NCBI GenBank assembly: GCA_015680685.1
Contig: MNCI01002656.1
Coordinates: 189,910 to 253,909, forward strand
Direction: 5' to 3'
DNA from: Gnetum montanum
Lineage: Eukaryota > Streptophyta > Gnetopsida > Gnetales > Gnetaceae
Length of the DNA: 64,000 nucleotides
Made by a program: the position numbers and the translations under genes. Below the pieces are notes generated by a model. The model ran no database searches, had not been told where the DNA came from, and was given only the letters and a program-made list of their open reading frames with translations. Of this stretch, positions 10,613-21,857 are shown one piece after another; within the stretch, counting starts at the first letter, position 1, and every line of letters begins with the position of its first letter.

Positions 10613-11477
10613 TGATGAGTGGTGAGGTACCCTTATACTCAACCATACGAATACAAGCATTTCACGCACAATCCGGTCAAACACTACAGATAGGCTAGTT
10701 GTGGTATCTAGATAGTTACTTGTTGATTGTAGTTCGTTGTCTTCCCACCTAGAATAGTATTTTCTTTGTCACGTATGGTTTAGTCCAGAGTGAGGTGTAT
10801 GATGTGTTCCTACACTAATGCTACTCCTGGAGGTGATGGAAAATAATCTTAGCTAAGCTAGGAGGAAAAGGGAGAGAGAGTTAAGCTAATATGAGATAGG
10901 GGGAGAGAATCTAAACTAGCCTAAGTGTGATGATCATTCATTCCTTAATCATCCGTACACATCTTAGACCTCGTGCACAACTACCATCGGGATTACCAAG
11001 CGCATGGCCTAGGTACGCTACTGGGATACCAAGTAGCCACACTTAAATGCTCATGATTAAGTCATACTCATTCCGTGTTAATAGGAGTTTAGGGTGAAGA
11101 GATGTTAACTATGAAAGAAATAAATAAAAATAATAATTAAATAATTAAACTAAGTGAATGCTGCAGTGATGAAGTAATCTTGATCTTTATTTCCAGTCAT
11201 GTGCATGTCCAAGTACGTCTTACTCGAATAAAGGATGTTGTATAATTACAATCATCACACTGCAGGCATGCACTGAGAGAAAGGGTTGAGAGAAAAATTG
11301 ACAAAAATATGCTACACTAAACTAACTCTCTAAAATTGACCACAAAGACCCCTTTCTCGTGTGCCTTCATGTGTATTTATAGGCTTACAAAGGAACCACG
11401 ATATCGCATATCCGATATCGCTACTGGATGCGATATCGCATATCTGATATATCAACATGATGAATCATGATTCATTA
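10613..11477 (-). repeat. 5' LTR of element C
   Basis: Runs from TGATGAGTGGTGAGG (plus strand, U5 end) to ...TCATGATTCATTA (U3 start, TG decayed to TA). It contains a TATA box (TATTTATAG at 11373-11381, read as CTATAAATA on the minus strand) with GATATC repeats at 11399-11455 upstream of it. The alignment with the LTR start of E (TGATGAGTCATGAATTT) fixes the U3 end. Confidence 0.82.
11373..11455 (-). promoter_or_regulatory. U3 promoter of element C: TATA box with GATATC array
   Basis: Three perfect GATATC sites, mostly within CGATATCG contexts, plus one GATATAT variant, lie 20-75 bases upstream of CTATAAATA on the minus strand. The same layout occurs in the LTRs of B, D and E. Confidence 0.65.
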
Positions 11478-11721
11478 GCTAATCAATCAATTTTACATAA
11501 TTCATTGCATTAACTATTACTATGTCTATTTTTCATATTTAGAATAATTTTTAAAAATACACACACACTTATGTATCAATCAACCTAAAGTGACTTCCAT
11601 ATCTAAAGTGAAGTCTCCACTTGCCATTAATTTTAATAAAAGTAATAATAGAGATTATAAAGAAGAAGATTGGAGTGCACCAATGTAAACAAGAATTTTA
11701 TATGCTCATGTTTATCCTTAT
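11478..11721 (+). pseudogene. Left fragment of element G: start of gag region, plus strand
   Basis: The last part (about 11680-11721) is a gag N-terminal segment that continues at 33100 after removal of element B. Across the join the frame gives NFTFIF followed by a decayed HQDE block, matching gag residues of A and D. The remainder is AT-rich leader without a visible gene. Confidence 0.6.
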
Positions 11722-12628
11722 TGATGAGTGGTGAGGTACCTCTACACTCAACCATATGAATACGAGCATTTATGCATGATCCAATTGAACTCTGTAGACG
11801 GGCTGGTTGTGGTATCTAGATAGTTACAGGTTGATCGTAGTTCACTGTCTTCCCACCTTGACTAGTATTTGCTGTGTCACGTATGGTTTAGTCCAGAGTG
11901 AGGTGTATGATATGACTTCTAAACTAGTGCTAATCCTAGAGGCAATGGAAAATAATTTTGTTTTAAGCTAAGAGGGAGTGGGAGAAGAGAATCTAAGCTA
12001 GCCTAAGTGTGATGAGCATCTGTCCTTTATCATCCATACACATCTTGGACCTTGTGTACTACTACTGGGATTCCCAAGTGCATGTCCTAGGTATGCTACT
12101 GGGATACCAAGTAGTCATAGTTAAATGATCATGATTGAGTTGTAATCATTTCACGTTTAATAACAGGGATAGGAAATGAAGGTAGAGAAATATTAATTAA
12201 GAAAGGAATAAATAACAATAACAGTAAGCAATTAAAACTAAGTGAATGTTTCAATGATGAAGTAATCTCAATCTTTATTGTTGGTCATGTGCGTGTCCAA
12301 GTACGTCATACTCGAATAAAAGTTTCGTACAATTAAAATCATTACACTATGGGCATGCACTAGGGAAAGGGTTGAGATAAACTAGAAAATGATAAAAAGA
12401 CTCTACTCTAACACTAATTGACTCTAAAACTTATTGACCCTTCGTGTGCACCCAAATGTATATTTATAGGCTCACACAGGAGTCACGATATCATGTATCC
12501 GATATTGTATCCAGGTTGTGATGTCAAGTACTGAATATCGGGGGTCCAATATTGGGACTCATTAGACTTGATATCTTGTACCTAATATCAAGGGTTCAAT
12601 AACAAGGGTCTGATATCAGGACTCATCA
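11722..12628 (-). repeat. 3' LTR of element B
   Basis: 907 bases, TGATGAG...GACTCATCA on the plus strand, matching the 5' LTR at 32192-33094. The TATA box (TATTTATAGG) is near 12461 with GATATC/GATATT-type sites from 12486 to 12617. Confidence 0.9.
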
Positions 12629-12640
12629 TACCCCCACGAT
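12629..12640 (-). other. Polypurine tract of element B
   Basis: Next to the U3 start of the 3' LTR, the minus strand reads GTGGGGGTA just before TGATGAG, the plus-strand primer for cDNA synthesis in this family. Confidence 0.7.
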
Positions 12641-12789
12641 GGAATAAAAACTCATCCTCAAGTTAAACAAAGTGAGGAATAAGTTCATTCAATTACAAAC
12701 AATGGATAGGTCTGGGATTATTGAATGAACATGGACTATTTCATGCTGCGGTGTGGGATTAAATAAAATCTAGGCACAAACACAAAATA

Positions 12790-13246
12790 CAAAACTTGTG
12801 GAACTCATGTGATTCCCAGTGGTGGTGGCTCCTCCATGGGTACCTTTCCTTTGTCCTGCACTCCAGGCTTCTGAGATTGATACTATTGAAGAAGCACCTG
12901 ACGTTTCTCCTCTTCTACCCATGGATTATGAGCTGTCCATGTTGATGTTCCAATGTTTGATGAAGTCAACACTTTCCATGGATATGGTAGCTACAAGAAC
13001 ACTTGATTGGCCTTGACATGCCATGCCCCAAATAGCCATTGTTCCTCTTCATAGGCTTGGGCATTGACCTCTCCACCTTTTGCTTGGCTAGATTATGCAG
13101 TGATTAGAGTTTCCTGATGGATGCTGAATGATTGTGCCTCCTACTTTGCATGTTTTGCATGAGGTCCTTGGCCTCTGCCTCCCCTTGGGCATTCAGTTGC
13201 ACCTTGAGAAGGTCCTTCTTGTTGTCCTCTTTTAGGGGCCATCTAT
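12790..13246 (-). pseudogene. Accessory ORF remnant of element B
   Basis: The ATG near 13243 gives MAPKRGQQEGPSQGA, and downstream a QSFSIHQE segment; both match the N-terminal part of the accessory ORF of element C (6524-6129). The C-terminal half seen in C is not recognisable. 12641-12790, between this and the 3' LTR, shows no gene. Confidence 0.5.
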
Positions 13247-13249
13247 AAT

Positions 13250-14700
13250 CACACAAAGATCAATTGTTAGTAAGGTTATTGAAATAAGTTTAATTACTTC
13301 ATACCTTACTCATTATCTTTAATAAATGTTAAATTCTTTGCTTAGTGTGATTTTAGATTTAGAAATTTTTTTCAAGGAAGTTGCCCTAAAAGTTTAATGT
13401 TGGACCTGATTTGTTTAGGTGACACATAAATGGACATGTAATGATTTTAAGGAATGTTTGATAAAATGATGATAGAGGAAAGAATAGATCTGGCAATGAA
13501 GTACTCAGAGGGTATAAAATGATGTGGTGATGTGCAACAAGTACAAATTACAAAAGTCATGCAGGTGGATCCTCCCCAAAGAAGGTTCCTAGCTATCATG
13601 CCCTTATGTAACTACATCTTAAAATGTCTGTAGGTACTAGAAGGGTTAAATGTAATCCACACCAGCTCCACAAAACACACATATGTAGATACGATCTTGA
13701 TGAGGTATGAATTCAATGCTACACAAGACACGGGTCACAAATACATGAACAATGAGATGGGATGAATCGTAGAAGGGATTGTAGAGATTGGGAGATGAGG
13801 TAACTAACCTAGGGCACAATGAATCCTAAGTGTAGGGCATGATTAATGTGTCATTAGCCTATCACTCTAAAATCAAGACCAAGATCATTCCTATGATCAA
13901 TGACATTGCATTGTTTCATCCAATGATGGACAACGATAAGAGCATCATCATAGTAAGGTGTACAATCACTTGGCATTTTTTTCAAGAGAGGAGTGATTGG
14001 AAATTTGTGGCACACTTGTCTTAATCTTTTTGTCACTTTTTGCTTGGCCGCTTTTGCACACTTTTTCTCTTTTCTTTTTTTAATGTGTAATCTAGAGAAG
14101 CTGCCTACCTTTAGGCATGGGTCCATGTCTTTCCAGTGGGACCCCTTAAAATAGCATTGGGTTTCTTTATTAGGTGCCTTTATTACTCTTACTCCCATTT
14201 TCATTAGATCTACAAGGATCTTAGTACAACCAAGTTGCATGGTAACTCTTACATATGTCACCAAAGAGAATCCACAAGTCCCCTTGATGTCACCCCCTGG
14301 CCATTCTTGCTTAGTCCATCCTTCTTTGCTCTGGGCATAATGAGCACAAAATTACTTTAATTTTTAATGATGTTAAGAATATCATCAGACCTAGAGTAGA
14401 ACCTCTTATTAATAGAATGGGTGGATAGATGTGATGGGCCCACTGTCCAAGTAATTAGTCACCTGAGACTTGATACCATAGAACAACACCTCAACCAATG
14501 AGTCACATGAGTGTTTTATTCATAGATGAGATTACTCATAAAAAGATAAAAAGATAAAACAATAAATAAAAAGATGAACCAACTAATAAAAAGATAAAAC
14601 AAGAAATTGAAAAATGGAAAACTAGAAAACAGAAAATTGTAAAATTAAAGAAAAGGAAAAACATTTATTAATTCTGTTTGTTAGAATGGCGGATATCCCC
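13250..14700 (-). other. Non-coding module of element B
   Basis: Aligns with 6540-8430 of element C in the same order. A minus-strand open stretch (13854-14264) holds KGSHWKDMDPCLKVG and ALIVVHHWMKQC; related wording appears in C, and weakly in F, but stops and length differences leave it uncertain whether it was ever translated. Confidence 0.6.
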
Positions 14701-14899
14701 CATAACTAAACTTTTGATCATAGTAAGAATTAATAAATGGAAGGGTTGGATCCATGCATTTTAGAAATATTGGGACTTGGTCATATCCAAACCACTAGGT
14801 GTCTTTTGATGTCGTGGTTGGAATGTACCCAAATTGGGGTGCACACACTGTATTAACGTTGACATAGTGGGGAAAGTTAGAAGATTAGTTTAATTGATA

Positions 14900-16458
14900 C
14901 GAAGTTGACCCACTGTGGCACGCTTGATTGTAAGATGGTATGCAAGGATCAATATGTCTCCCTATGTGGCTATATTCATTAGGTCGCACGATTGTTGGAG
15001 TATTGATTGGTGGCCTTGATAAGGTAACATGAGGCATTGGGTTCAAGGAGAAAGATGCACCACAGTGTTGAACTTATGCTGAGTGGGAGGAGTAGTGGTC
15101 TCAAAATTATGTTGTCCCTTTCTACGATCATGTCTAAAGCAGGGATGCCTTCAATGTTGTGGAGGATTCCCACTGTTGTTGAAAGTAGTAGCATAAGTAA
15201 CGTTCATGGGTTGATGCTGTGGTGCAAAACCTTCTGGTACTATTGGTGGCGATGTAGAAGGAGGCGAAGGATGTGAATATTGAGGGTAAGGAGAAGTATA
15301 AGGAACATGAGGTGGTGATCTTGTGGGAGAGGACATGGGTTGATAGTATTTAGGAGAATGATAATGATGTGGTGAGATAGAAGATGTTGACCCAGTTGGG
15401 GAAATAGGATGCTGAACTTGATAAGCGCTTAGGTTTGGATGATATGAAGGATGTGACCAGTTTGGGGGTGGCCTCCCCCATGACTGGGATTTTTGCCACT
15501 GTGATTGAACACAATATTTTTGTATGAAATTTGGATGTAGCATTCTTCCCCAATGCTCATGTAAATGTGACAAGATTGGGCATTGACCTTTGGGGTGATT
15601 GTATAGGAAAATGTTACATTGATACATATGATTAGCAATTGAGTTCTTATTCTCTTCAACCCTTCTTTTCGATGTATAAGGGTGTTTTGTCCTACTTCTT
15701 TGTTTGTCATGGTTCTACCTCTAATAATGTTGGCATATTCTCTGCACTTTTCATGTATCAATTTTGTCATCTTATTAACCTTTGCCTCAATTTCATCTAG
15801 TGATTGTAGTATTGGCAAAGATGATTCCACCTCTTTGAGGTGAGTTGATTTCTCCTCTTCATGATCATGGACCTTTGCTAATTTGAGATTTTGGTCTTGT
15901 TGAAATTTCTCAACATTCTCCCATTTAGCTAACTCTCCTTCTTCTTTTGCTACCTACTTAATAAGCTCTTGGAATTGGTGGGTTCATAGCTCATATAGTT
16001 GACCTCAGGCATACATCCCTAGAGTCTCCCTTGTTTCATTACAGAGCCCATCCATGATGTGATACATTAGCCTTTCCTTGGAGAACCCATGGCCTAGATA
16101 ATTGTTTAACAGCAAATAATATCTTTCTAAGGCCATGTCCAAGGGTTCATGTTGCCCTTGTTTCCACTCTTGGATTTGTCTCCTCAAGGCTGACACTCTT
16201 GCATAGGTTTGATAACTTTCATTGAAGAGTTCTACCATTGTTGGCCAATGTTGAATTAATTTTAGTCTTAAGGACCTGTACCATACTTTTTCTTGGCCAA
16301 TGAGTGTTGTAGGAAAGAACTTAAGTTTTTTCCACCCATTATTGATGTTATTCCATACACAGGCATCATGGAAGGCTTGTAAATGATGTTGTGGATCTAA
16401 ATCATAGCCTTCTAAAAATTTGGAAAAGTTGTTTAAATCAAGCCTGGGTAGACGGCTT
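14900..16458 (-). pseudogene. gag of element B, C-terminal part (split by the copia insertion)
   Basis: Same subfamily as gag of C: MVELFNESYQTYARVSALRR at 16238, GHGFSKERLMYHIMDGLCNE, a charged linker, zinc knuckle CNIFLYNHPKGQC near 15610 (second Cys now Phe) and a Pro/Ser/Tyr-rich tail. At 16458 the frame breaks inside the LPRLD region, where the copia LTR starts; it resumes at 31802. The knuckle has lost one ligand. Confidence 0.8.
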
Positions 16459-16937
16459 TGAAGAGTCTAAAGGGCCCTAGATCTATGAACTAAGCTTAAA
16501 GGAAACAAAGAACTTTGTTAAAACAAGAACACTCTTGTTAAAATTTCTAACTTCTGTATGTCTTCTGTATTATTATTTTTATTGTGAATGAATATGTGTT
16601 GCTACAATTATATAGGCCTTGATCTCCCAAAAATAGATTTGGAGAGAGAAGTATGAATCTTAGAAATCATGGGGATGATCCTTATCATCATATTTAAGGA
16701 TCTTCTTAATATGGGATGTCCTAAACATGGATTGGATAAGAATTACATGAATAGGATCTCATCTTTAAAATAGATTAATGATTCTTATTATCATATTTAA
16801 GGATCTTCTTAATATGGGATGTCCTAAACATGGATTGGATAAGAATTACATGAATAGGATCTCATCTTATTTAAAATAGATTAATGGATGAGATCTATCT
16901 AATTCTATTTTGGAACATCTAGTCATCATATTCTACA
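16459..16937 (-). repeat. 3' LTR of the copia element
   Basis: 479 bases, TGAAGAGTCT...TTCTACA on the plus strand. It holds a ~103-base tandem duplication (copies starting near 16691 and 16794) that is arranged differently in the 5' LTR. Confidence 0.9.
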
Positions 16938-16950
16938 AACCCTCCCATGA
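16938..16950 (-). other. Polypurine tract of the copia element
   Basis: The minus strand reads CATGGGAGGGTT directly before the LTR start TGTAGAATATG. Confidence 0.7.
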
Positions 16951-16999
16951 TGGTAAGAGGTTCCACTCCTAGGAAGTTTTGAAAAAACTCAAAATTTTC

Positions 17000-17699
17000 A
17001 TGGCTCAGAATCTTTGTAAAGGTGTCTGTCATTTGTGCTTTAGTTGCATAATGCTCCATGTTGAGTATTATCTTGGATCAAGCTTCTGAGATGGTGATGC
17101 TTGATATCTATGTGCTTGGAATGCCCATGATGAATATGATTATGATACACTACAATAGCACTTGTGCTATCACAGTATAAGCAAATGGGAGGTTCGAGTG
17201 TATATCCCATTTCAATGAAGACGGAGTGGATCCAAATGGCTTGAGTAGTAGCATTCGATGTAGCAATGTATTTCGCTTTAGCTATTTAGAGGGTGATTGT
17301 AGATTGCTTCTTTGATCCCCATGATATAAGTGATGGACCGAAGAAGAAACAAAAACTAGAAGTTGACTTTTGATCTTCAAGGTCACCTCCCCAGTCTGCA
17401 TCAGTGTATCCCCATATCTTGAAATTTGTATGTCGATGAAATTTGATCCAAAAATCTATTGTAGTTCTGAGGTATTGCAATACCAATTTTGCAGCTTTCC
17501 AATGTGATTCATGTGGATCTTGCATGAACTGAGAAAGATAGTTTACAACATATTGGATATTTGAACGAGTATTGGAGAGATACATTAAACTACCAATAAG
17601 GGATCTATATAGTGAAGGGTTGATAGAGGGGGATTTGTCATCCTTGGTAAGTTTTGTACCAAGGGCAAGTGGTGTGTTTGAAGAATTACAATTAATCAT
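17000..17699 (-). pseudogene. Copia RNase H
   Basis: Blocks LYRSLIGSLMYLSNTRSNI, LVLQYLRTTIDFWIKF, GYTDADWGGDLEDQKSTSSF and ISWGSKKQSTITL are the hallmark region leading into copia RNase H; below 17286 the frame continues with IATSNATTQAIWI, CDSTSAIVVYHN and HGHSKHIDIKHH. One stop at about 17286 separates the two parts. Confidence 0.85.
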
Positions 17700-18660
17700 G
17701 CCAAACTTCTCAATTATGGATCAGGAAAATTTCATTTGGCATATGGAAATTGATTTTGTTCTTTGGATAACTTGAAAACCCAAAAAGTATGACATCTTCC
17801 CTAAATCAGACATTTCGAATTCCTTTTTCATGGCATTAAGAAAATTATTTCCTAATGCAATTGTAGATGAAAAATAGATTAAATCATCTACATATAAAAA
17901 AACACAAATAAAAACATCTTCAGATACCTTTTTGTATATTGTTGTTTGGGATTGAAGATTAATAAAGCTTTCTTACATGAAAAATGCATGAATATGTGCG
18001 TACCATGCACGTGGAGCTTGCTTGAGCCCATATAATGCTTTATGGAGCTTGTAAACATGATTTTGTTTTTCTTCATCAATGAAGCCTGGTGGTTGTTCCA
18101 CATAAACTTCTTCATTAAGAACGCCATTGAGAAATGTAGAAGCCACATACAATTGATAAACCACATAGCCAACTTGTGCAACAATGGCAAGAAAGATTCT
18201 CACGGATTCCATCCATGAAACAGGAGGAAAGTTATCATCAAAGTATCTGCCTTGTTGTTGGAGATAGCCTTTGGAAACTAGGCAAGCTTTGAATTTTTCT
18301 ATTTCACCATATTGATTTCTCTTAAGTTTAAATATCCATTTTAAACCAATAATAGGCTTACTAGAAAGATGAGGAACTAGGATCCAAGTGTTTTTTTTAT
18401 TAACTTAATGTAGCTCTTTCTCCATGGCATAAATCCAACGATTATCTTGTGCAGCTTCGACGAATATGGATGGTTCCATTAAACCATCATCACTTCCCCC
18501 CATCGGTGTAAGTAGCCCAAAAAATTCATCGTCCATCATAGTGAAAAGATCATTTTCAAGAGAGTCCATGTCTTGGGTTGGTGAAGCAGTGTCTCCATGA
18601 AAGTGACTTCTTGTCATGTGTTGTGTAAAATTTGTATCCAACATGTTGGAGGCTGGATGC
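17700..18660 (-). pseudogene. Copia reverse transcriptase
   Basis: In order: WIYAMEKELH, GLKWIFKLKRNQYGEIEKFK, FPPVSWMESVRIFLAIVAQ, VYVEQPPGFIDEE, YKLHKALYGLKQAPRAWY, the catalytic YVDD box (FFYVDDLIYF near 17900), FEMSDLGKMSYFLG. The YVDD residues survive. A stop follows the HAFFM segment at 17973. The upstream Ser/Asp-rich spacer (18405-18644) joins it to integrase. Confidence 0.87.
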
Positions 18661-18679
18661 TATTGAGCTAGCTGAGAGG

Positions 18680-19561
18680 TGGTTGGAATCTGTCGGGAGG
18701 TGGACATTGTTGAGGTAGAAGGTGTTATAGATGAAATGATTTGAGAAGGCATTGATGTAGAGGTGTGCCCTGAAGAGGAAATGGAAGTTGGGGATGGTGT
18801 TGCACTAGATGACCATGGCAGGGTTGTATATGCTATGGTAATCGTTGGTTTATTGCTGCCATAGATCCATGTCCCAAATTGGCAATAGTAGCAGGCACAT
18901 TTTTGGCAGCAGAAACAGGCACATTTTTGGCAGTAGCAGAAAAGTGAGGAGAAATAGAATTGTGGATGTCCATGCCACTATAATGTTGAAACGTTTCTTC
19001 CATGAAATTTATGTCACGTGAATCAACCACATTTTTATTTGCAACATCATAACACCTGTATGCTTTGGAATTTGCACAATATCCCACAAAAATACATGGC
19101 TATCCCTATTTATCTAGCTTTTGTCTTTTTTGTATTGGAATTTGAATGTAGCATGGTGAACCAAAAATTTTCAAATGAAATATATTGGGTGGATATCCAT
19201 TCCATAATTCATATGGATTTTTATTTTGAATTGATCTTGATGGCACTCTATTTAAAATATACATTGATGTTGCACAATCTTTTGCCCAAAATTTATTCTC
19301 CAAACTTGGCATTTGAAGTAGACACCTTGTCATTTCAACCATAGTTCTATTCTTTCTCTTAGAAATACCATTTTGTTGAGGTGTGAATGATGTGCTTTTT
19401 TGATGAATAATCCAATTTTTCTTGAAAAATTCATCAAATTCAATTGATAAAAATTCACCACCATGATCTGTCCAAATTTTCTTAATTGAACTGCCACTTT
19501 GATTTTCTACTTCCACCTTGAATTCTTTAAAAAATCCCAATGTTTGGGATTTTAATTTCAT
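18680..19561 (-). pseudogene. Copia integrase, core and C-terminal part
   Basis: FKEFKVEVENQSG, IWTDHGGEFLS (second catalytic Asp), TPQQNGISKRKNRTMVEM, FWAKDCATSMYILNRVPS, YELWNGYPPNIFHLKIFGSPC, then FVGYCANSKAYRCYD. In most copia integrases the segment reads NGVAERKNRT; here the catalytic Glu position is Lys (AAG at about 19360). The N-terminal HHCC zinc region and the first Asp are absent because of a deletion that joins the protease end directly to VYFMKLKS. Confidence 0.87.
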
Positions 19562-19628
19562 AAAATAGACCTATGGTTACCTTTCCATCATATTTTTCCA
19601 AGCTTGAGAACAATTTCTTATTCCTTGT
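19562..19628 (-). pseudogene. Copia protease end fused to mid-integrase
   Basis: Joined across the composite insertion, the frame from 30239 continues here as a protease segment (about NKKLFSSLEKYDGKVTIG), then switches frame into VYFMKLKS of the integrase core. Around 600 bases of coding sequence (pre-integrase and zinc region) expected between them are missing. 19624-19628 is the left CTTGT target duplication. Confidence 0.7.
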
Positions 19629-20016
19629 TGATGAGTCATGAATTTGATGACAACTGTGATATCGCACCCGCGATATTGCATCCATGATCTCACTGCGTAC
19701 GCGATATCGCAGCCTATCTCCTCATCTATAAATAAGAGGTAGAAAAATCTGGAGGAGTTAGTCATTAGTTAGTTAGTTTTAGTTTAAGTGTTTTATTTTC
19801 TTTCTCTTCCTTTTCCTCTCCGTGTAAGCTCGCAGTGTGGTGATTGTAATTGTACAGAATCCTTATTCGAGTGTGACGTACTTGGACATGCAATGAACTA
19901 TGACTTAAGGCTAACTATCTAGATGCCACAACTAGTCCATCTGTGGAGTTTGACCGGATCATGCGTGTAACGCTTCTATTCGTATGGTTGAGTGTAGGGT
20001 ACCTCGCTACTCATCA
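19629..20016 (+). repeat. Left LTR of element E (assembled with its middle missing)
   Basis: Starts TGATGAGTCATG, has GATATC sites at 19660-19710, a TATA box (CTATAAATAAG near 19726) and ends GCTACTCATCA. About 430 bases present in the LTR at 22332-23149 are missing at 19890/19891, where the sequence jumps to the part shared with the second copy. Confidence 0.75.
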
Positions 20017-21556
20017 TTATTACAAATACGAGCATTACACGTGCAATTCGGTTGAACTCCAAGGACTAAGTGCTTACGTGCCTTATGGAACACCTAAGGT
20101 TAGTCAATCGCTGTCTTCCCAAGCTCACTTATATTTGTCTCGGTTGTATGATTAAGTGAACTTGAGTTATATGATTTTTATGTCTTTTGTCTTTTTATCA
20201 CCTATGCTAAGAGGGGAAAGGGTGAAGAGACTAAGTAACTAACTTTCACTAACTAAGCTTTAATCGGCCTAGCATCAGTGTTCGTTCCCACTTGTCGTAC
20301 ACACCATGAACTAGTGCAACGCTATTGGGATTACCAAATGCTATTCGTTACTGGGTTACCAAGTGTAGCACACGTGCTCGAAGCAATCGTATTGAATGCA
20401 CTTAAATAGGAGAGTTGAGGGTTGAGAGAGATTAATTATCTAATAAAGCATTTAAACAATTAACAATAATTAAATTCCTATTTAACTTAGTCCATATGCT
20501 GCAAGGTTTATCCAAAATTTCATCTTTATTGCCATACAAAACTGTGTGCTCAGGTACAATTTGCTTGAATAAAGATCTGTTCACTTTGAGACTTCTACTA
20601 TGGGCACATGTAAATTATTCTAACTCTGGAATGGTAAAACTGCTATAGTTTGGCTAAGGGTCTAGATCTAGATGTGGAAACAAGGGAAAGCCACCTCTTA
20701 TTTATAGAACTAGCGATGGGCTCCGATATCACGTACGCGATATCGCAGGGACCGACACGATATCGTGGACATGATATCGCATACGCAATATTGTGGCCCA
20801 TGCGATATCGTGTCCCATCATACCCCCTTGACTGAATGAAAACTCATCCTCGAGTTCCTTACAAAATATTGGGAAGGTATGGGATTATTGACTTGAATGA
20901 TACTAACAGTGAATGGGATGACATGTGAATAGATCATCATTACAATACAGGATAAAATTTAATGTTCATGATAACAATAGTGAATACTATACATATTTGA
21001 CATCCAGCCTTATTGGCAGCTAAGAGAGAAGAAAGAAGAGAGAGAGAAAAGAAGAAGTCTGTTGCTGCTGACGCTAAGATTGCGCTTTTTGTTGTTCGTC
21101 CATAAGCACATCATCAATCCTGTTCCTTGCATAACTACTTTAGCAACAGTCCATTCCAAGTGTTTCCTCTAGATCCAATCCATTGTTGTACAATTTCCAT
21201 CTACACACACAACACATTCTTATATTAGCAAGGGTAAATAAATTGCAATGCAGTTGATACCTTACCTCAGTGTAAGGTCCATTAGCTGAGTTGTGATATG
21301 GCTAAAATGGATCTGGAGATATAATATTGGTGACTATCGAGGTGTAGGATTTAAGAGAAAATAGAAAAAATTAGACCAGGACCCCCATGACTAATCACGA
21401 ACCTCTGGTAGTGAGAGAATGGAAAAAGATAAGGAACAAGGAAGATAGAGACAAAGAAACAATAGTCATGCCAATAAAATGGATGTCAAAGATAGAGATG
21501 AACAAAATAAATGGTAATTGTAGAAATGTTTAAGGGAAAGAAATTAACGAATGCAC
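19891..21556. repeat. 1666-bp near-identical copy of 23024-24689 (likely assembly duplication)
   Basis: Offset is exactly 3133 throughout, with no indel; only about three mismatches were noticed (near 19950, 19958 and 20540). It covers the end of LTR E, a whole minus-oriented D LTR (20017-20820) and D internal sequence. It ends exactly at the N at 21557. Because contig 2 restarts inside LTR E right after the N, misassembly or retained alleles are the simplest reading. Confidence 0.8.
20017..20820 (-). repeat. D-type 3' LTR, first copy
   Basis: Same as 23150-23953. Its first ~35 bases are replaced by TTATTA at the junction with LTR E. Ends GTGTCCCATCA, followed by the polypurine tract (minus strand AAGGGGGTA). 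Confidence 0.8.
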
Positions 21557-21557
21557 N

Positions 21558-21716
21558 AGACAAAGATAATACTAGTCCAAGTGGGAAGACAACGAACTAT
21601 GACCTAAGGCTAACTATCTAGATGCCACAACTAGTCCGTCTGTGGAGTTCAACCGTATTGTGCATGTAACGCTCGTATTCGTATGGTTGAGTGTAGGGGT
21701 ACCTCGCCACTCATCA
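21558..21716 (+). repeat. End of the 5' LTR of element E
   Basis: Begins right after the N inside the LTR and runs to ...CGCCACTCATCA, followed by the primer site. Matches the last part of 22332-23149. Confidence 0.8.
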
Positions 21717-21741
21717 TTGGCGCTGTTGCTGGGGACGGTGC
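21717..21741 (+). other. Primer-binding site of element E
   Basis: TTGGCGCTGTTGCTGGGGAC, the best-preserved copy of the family primer site in the window. Confidence 0.85.
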
Positions 21742-21857
21742 TAGTTATCTAGATTAGTTATAGCATACAAGGTTGCTGTATAGGAATTAATGATATATCT
21801 TTTAAGAAGAAATAATTACAAAAAGTCACATACGAATTCACACACAACTTCACAATC

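Larger units (their letters stand above)
5232..11477 (-). mobile_element. Element C: gypsy-type element lacking pol, with intact 5' LTR and truncated 3' end
   Basis: On the minus strand: 5' LTR (10613-11477), primer site, gag (8650-10477), a long non-coding module, and an accessory ORF (5480-6524). No protease, RT, RNase H or integrase can be recognised. Element B (11722-33094) has the same order, and D shares the gag/non-coding part, so this is a repeated non-autonomous structure, not a one-off deletion (inference). The 3' LTR is absent: at about 5231 the sequence passes straight into the truncated LTR of element A. Confidence 0.78.

Noticed and set aside
13854-14264. 136-codon minus-strand open frame in element B considered as a captured gene
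   Set aside because: Related sequence in C and F is broken by stops and length changes; similarity looks like DNA-level conservation of the module. Kept only as a note in the module entry.
19943-20155. Near-identical 70-codon open frames here and at 23076-23288
   Set aside because: They cross the inverted LTR junction of E and D; there is no coding logic.
20650-20835. Identical 61-codon open frames here and at 23783-23968
   Set aside because: They read through the LTR promoter region; the identity is due to the 1.67-kb duplication, not protein conservation.
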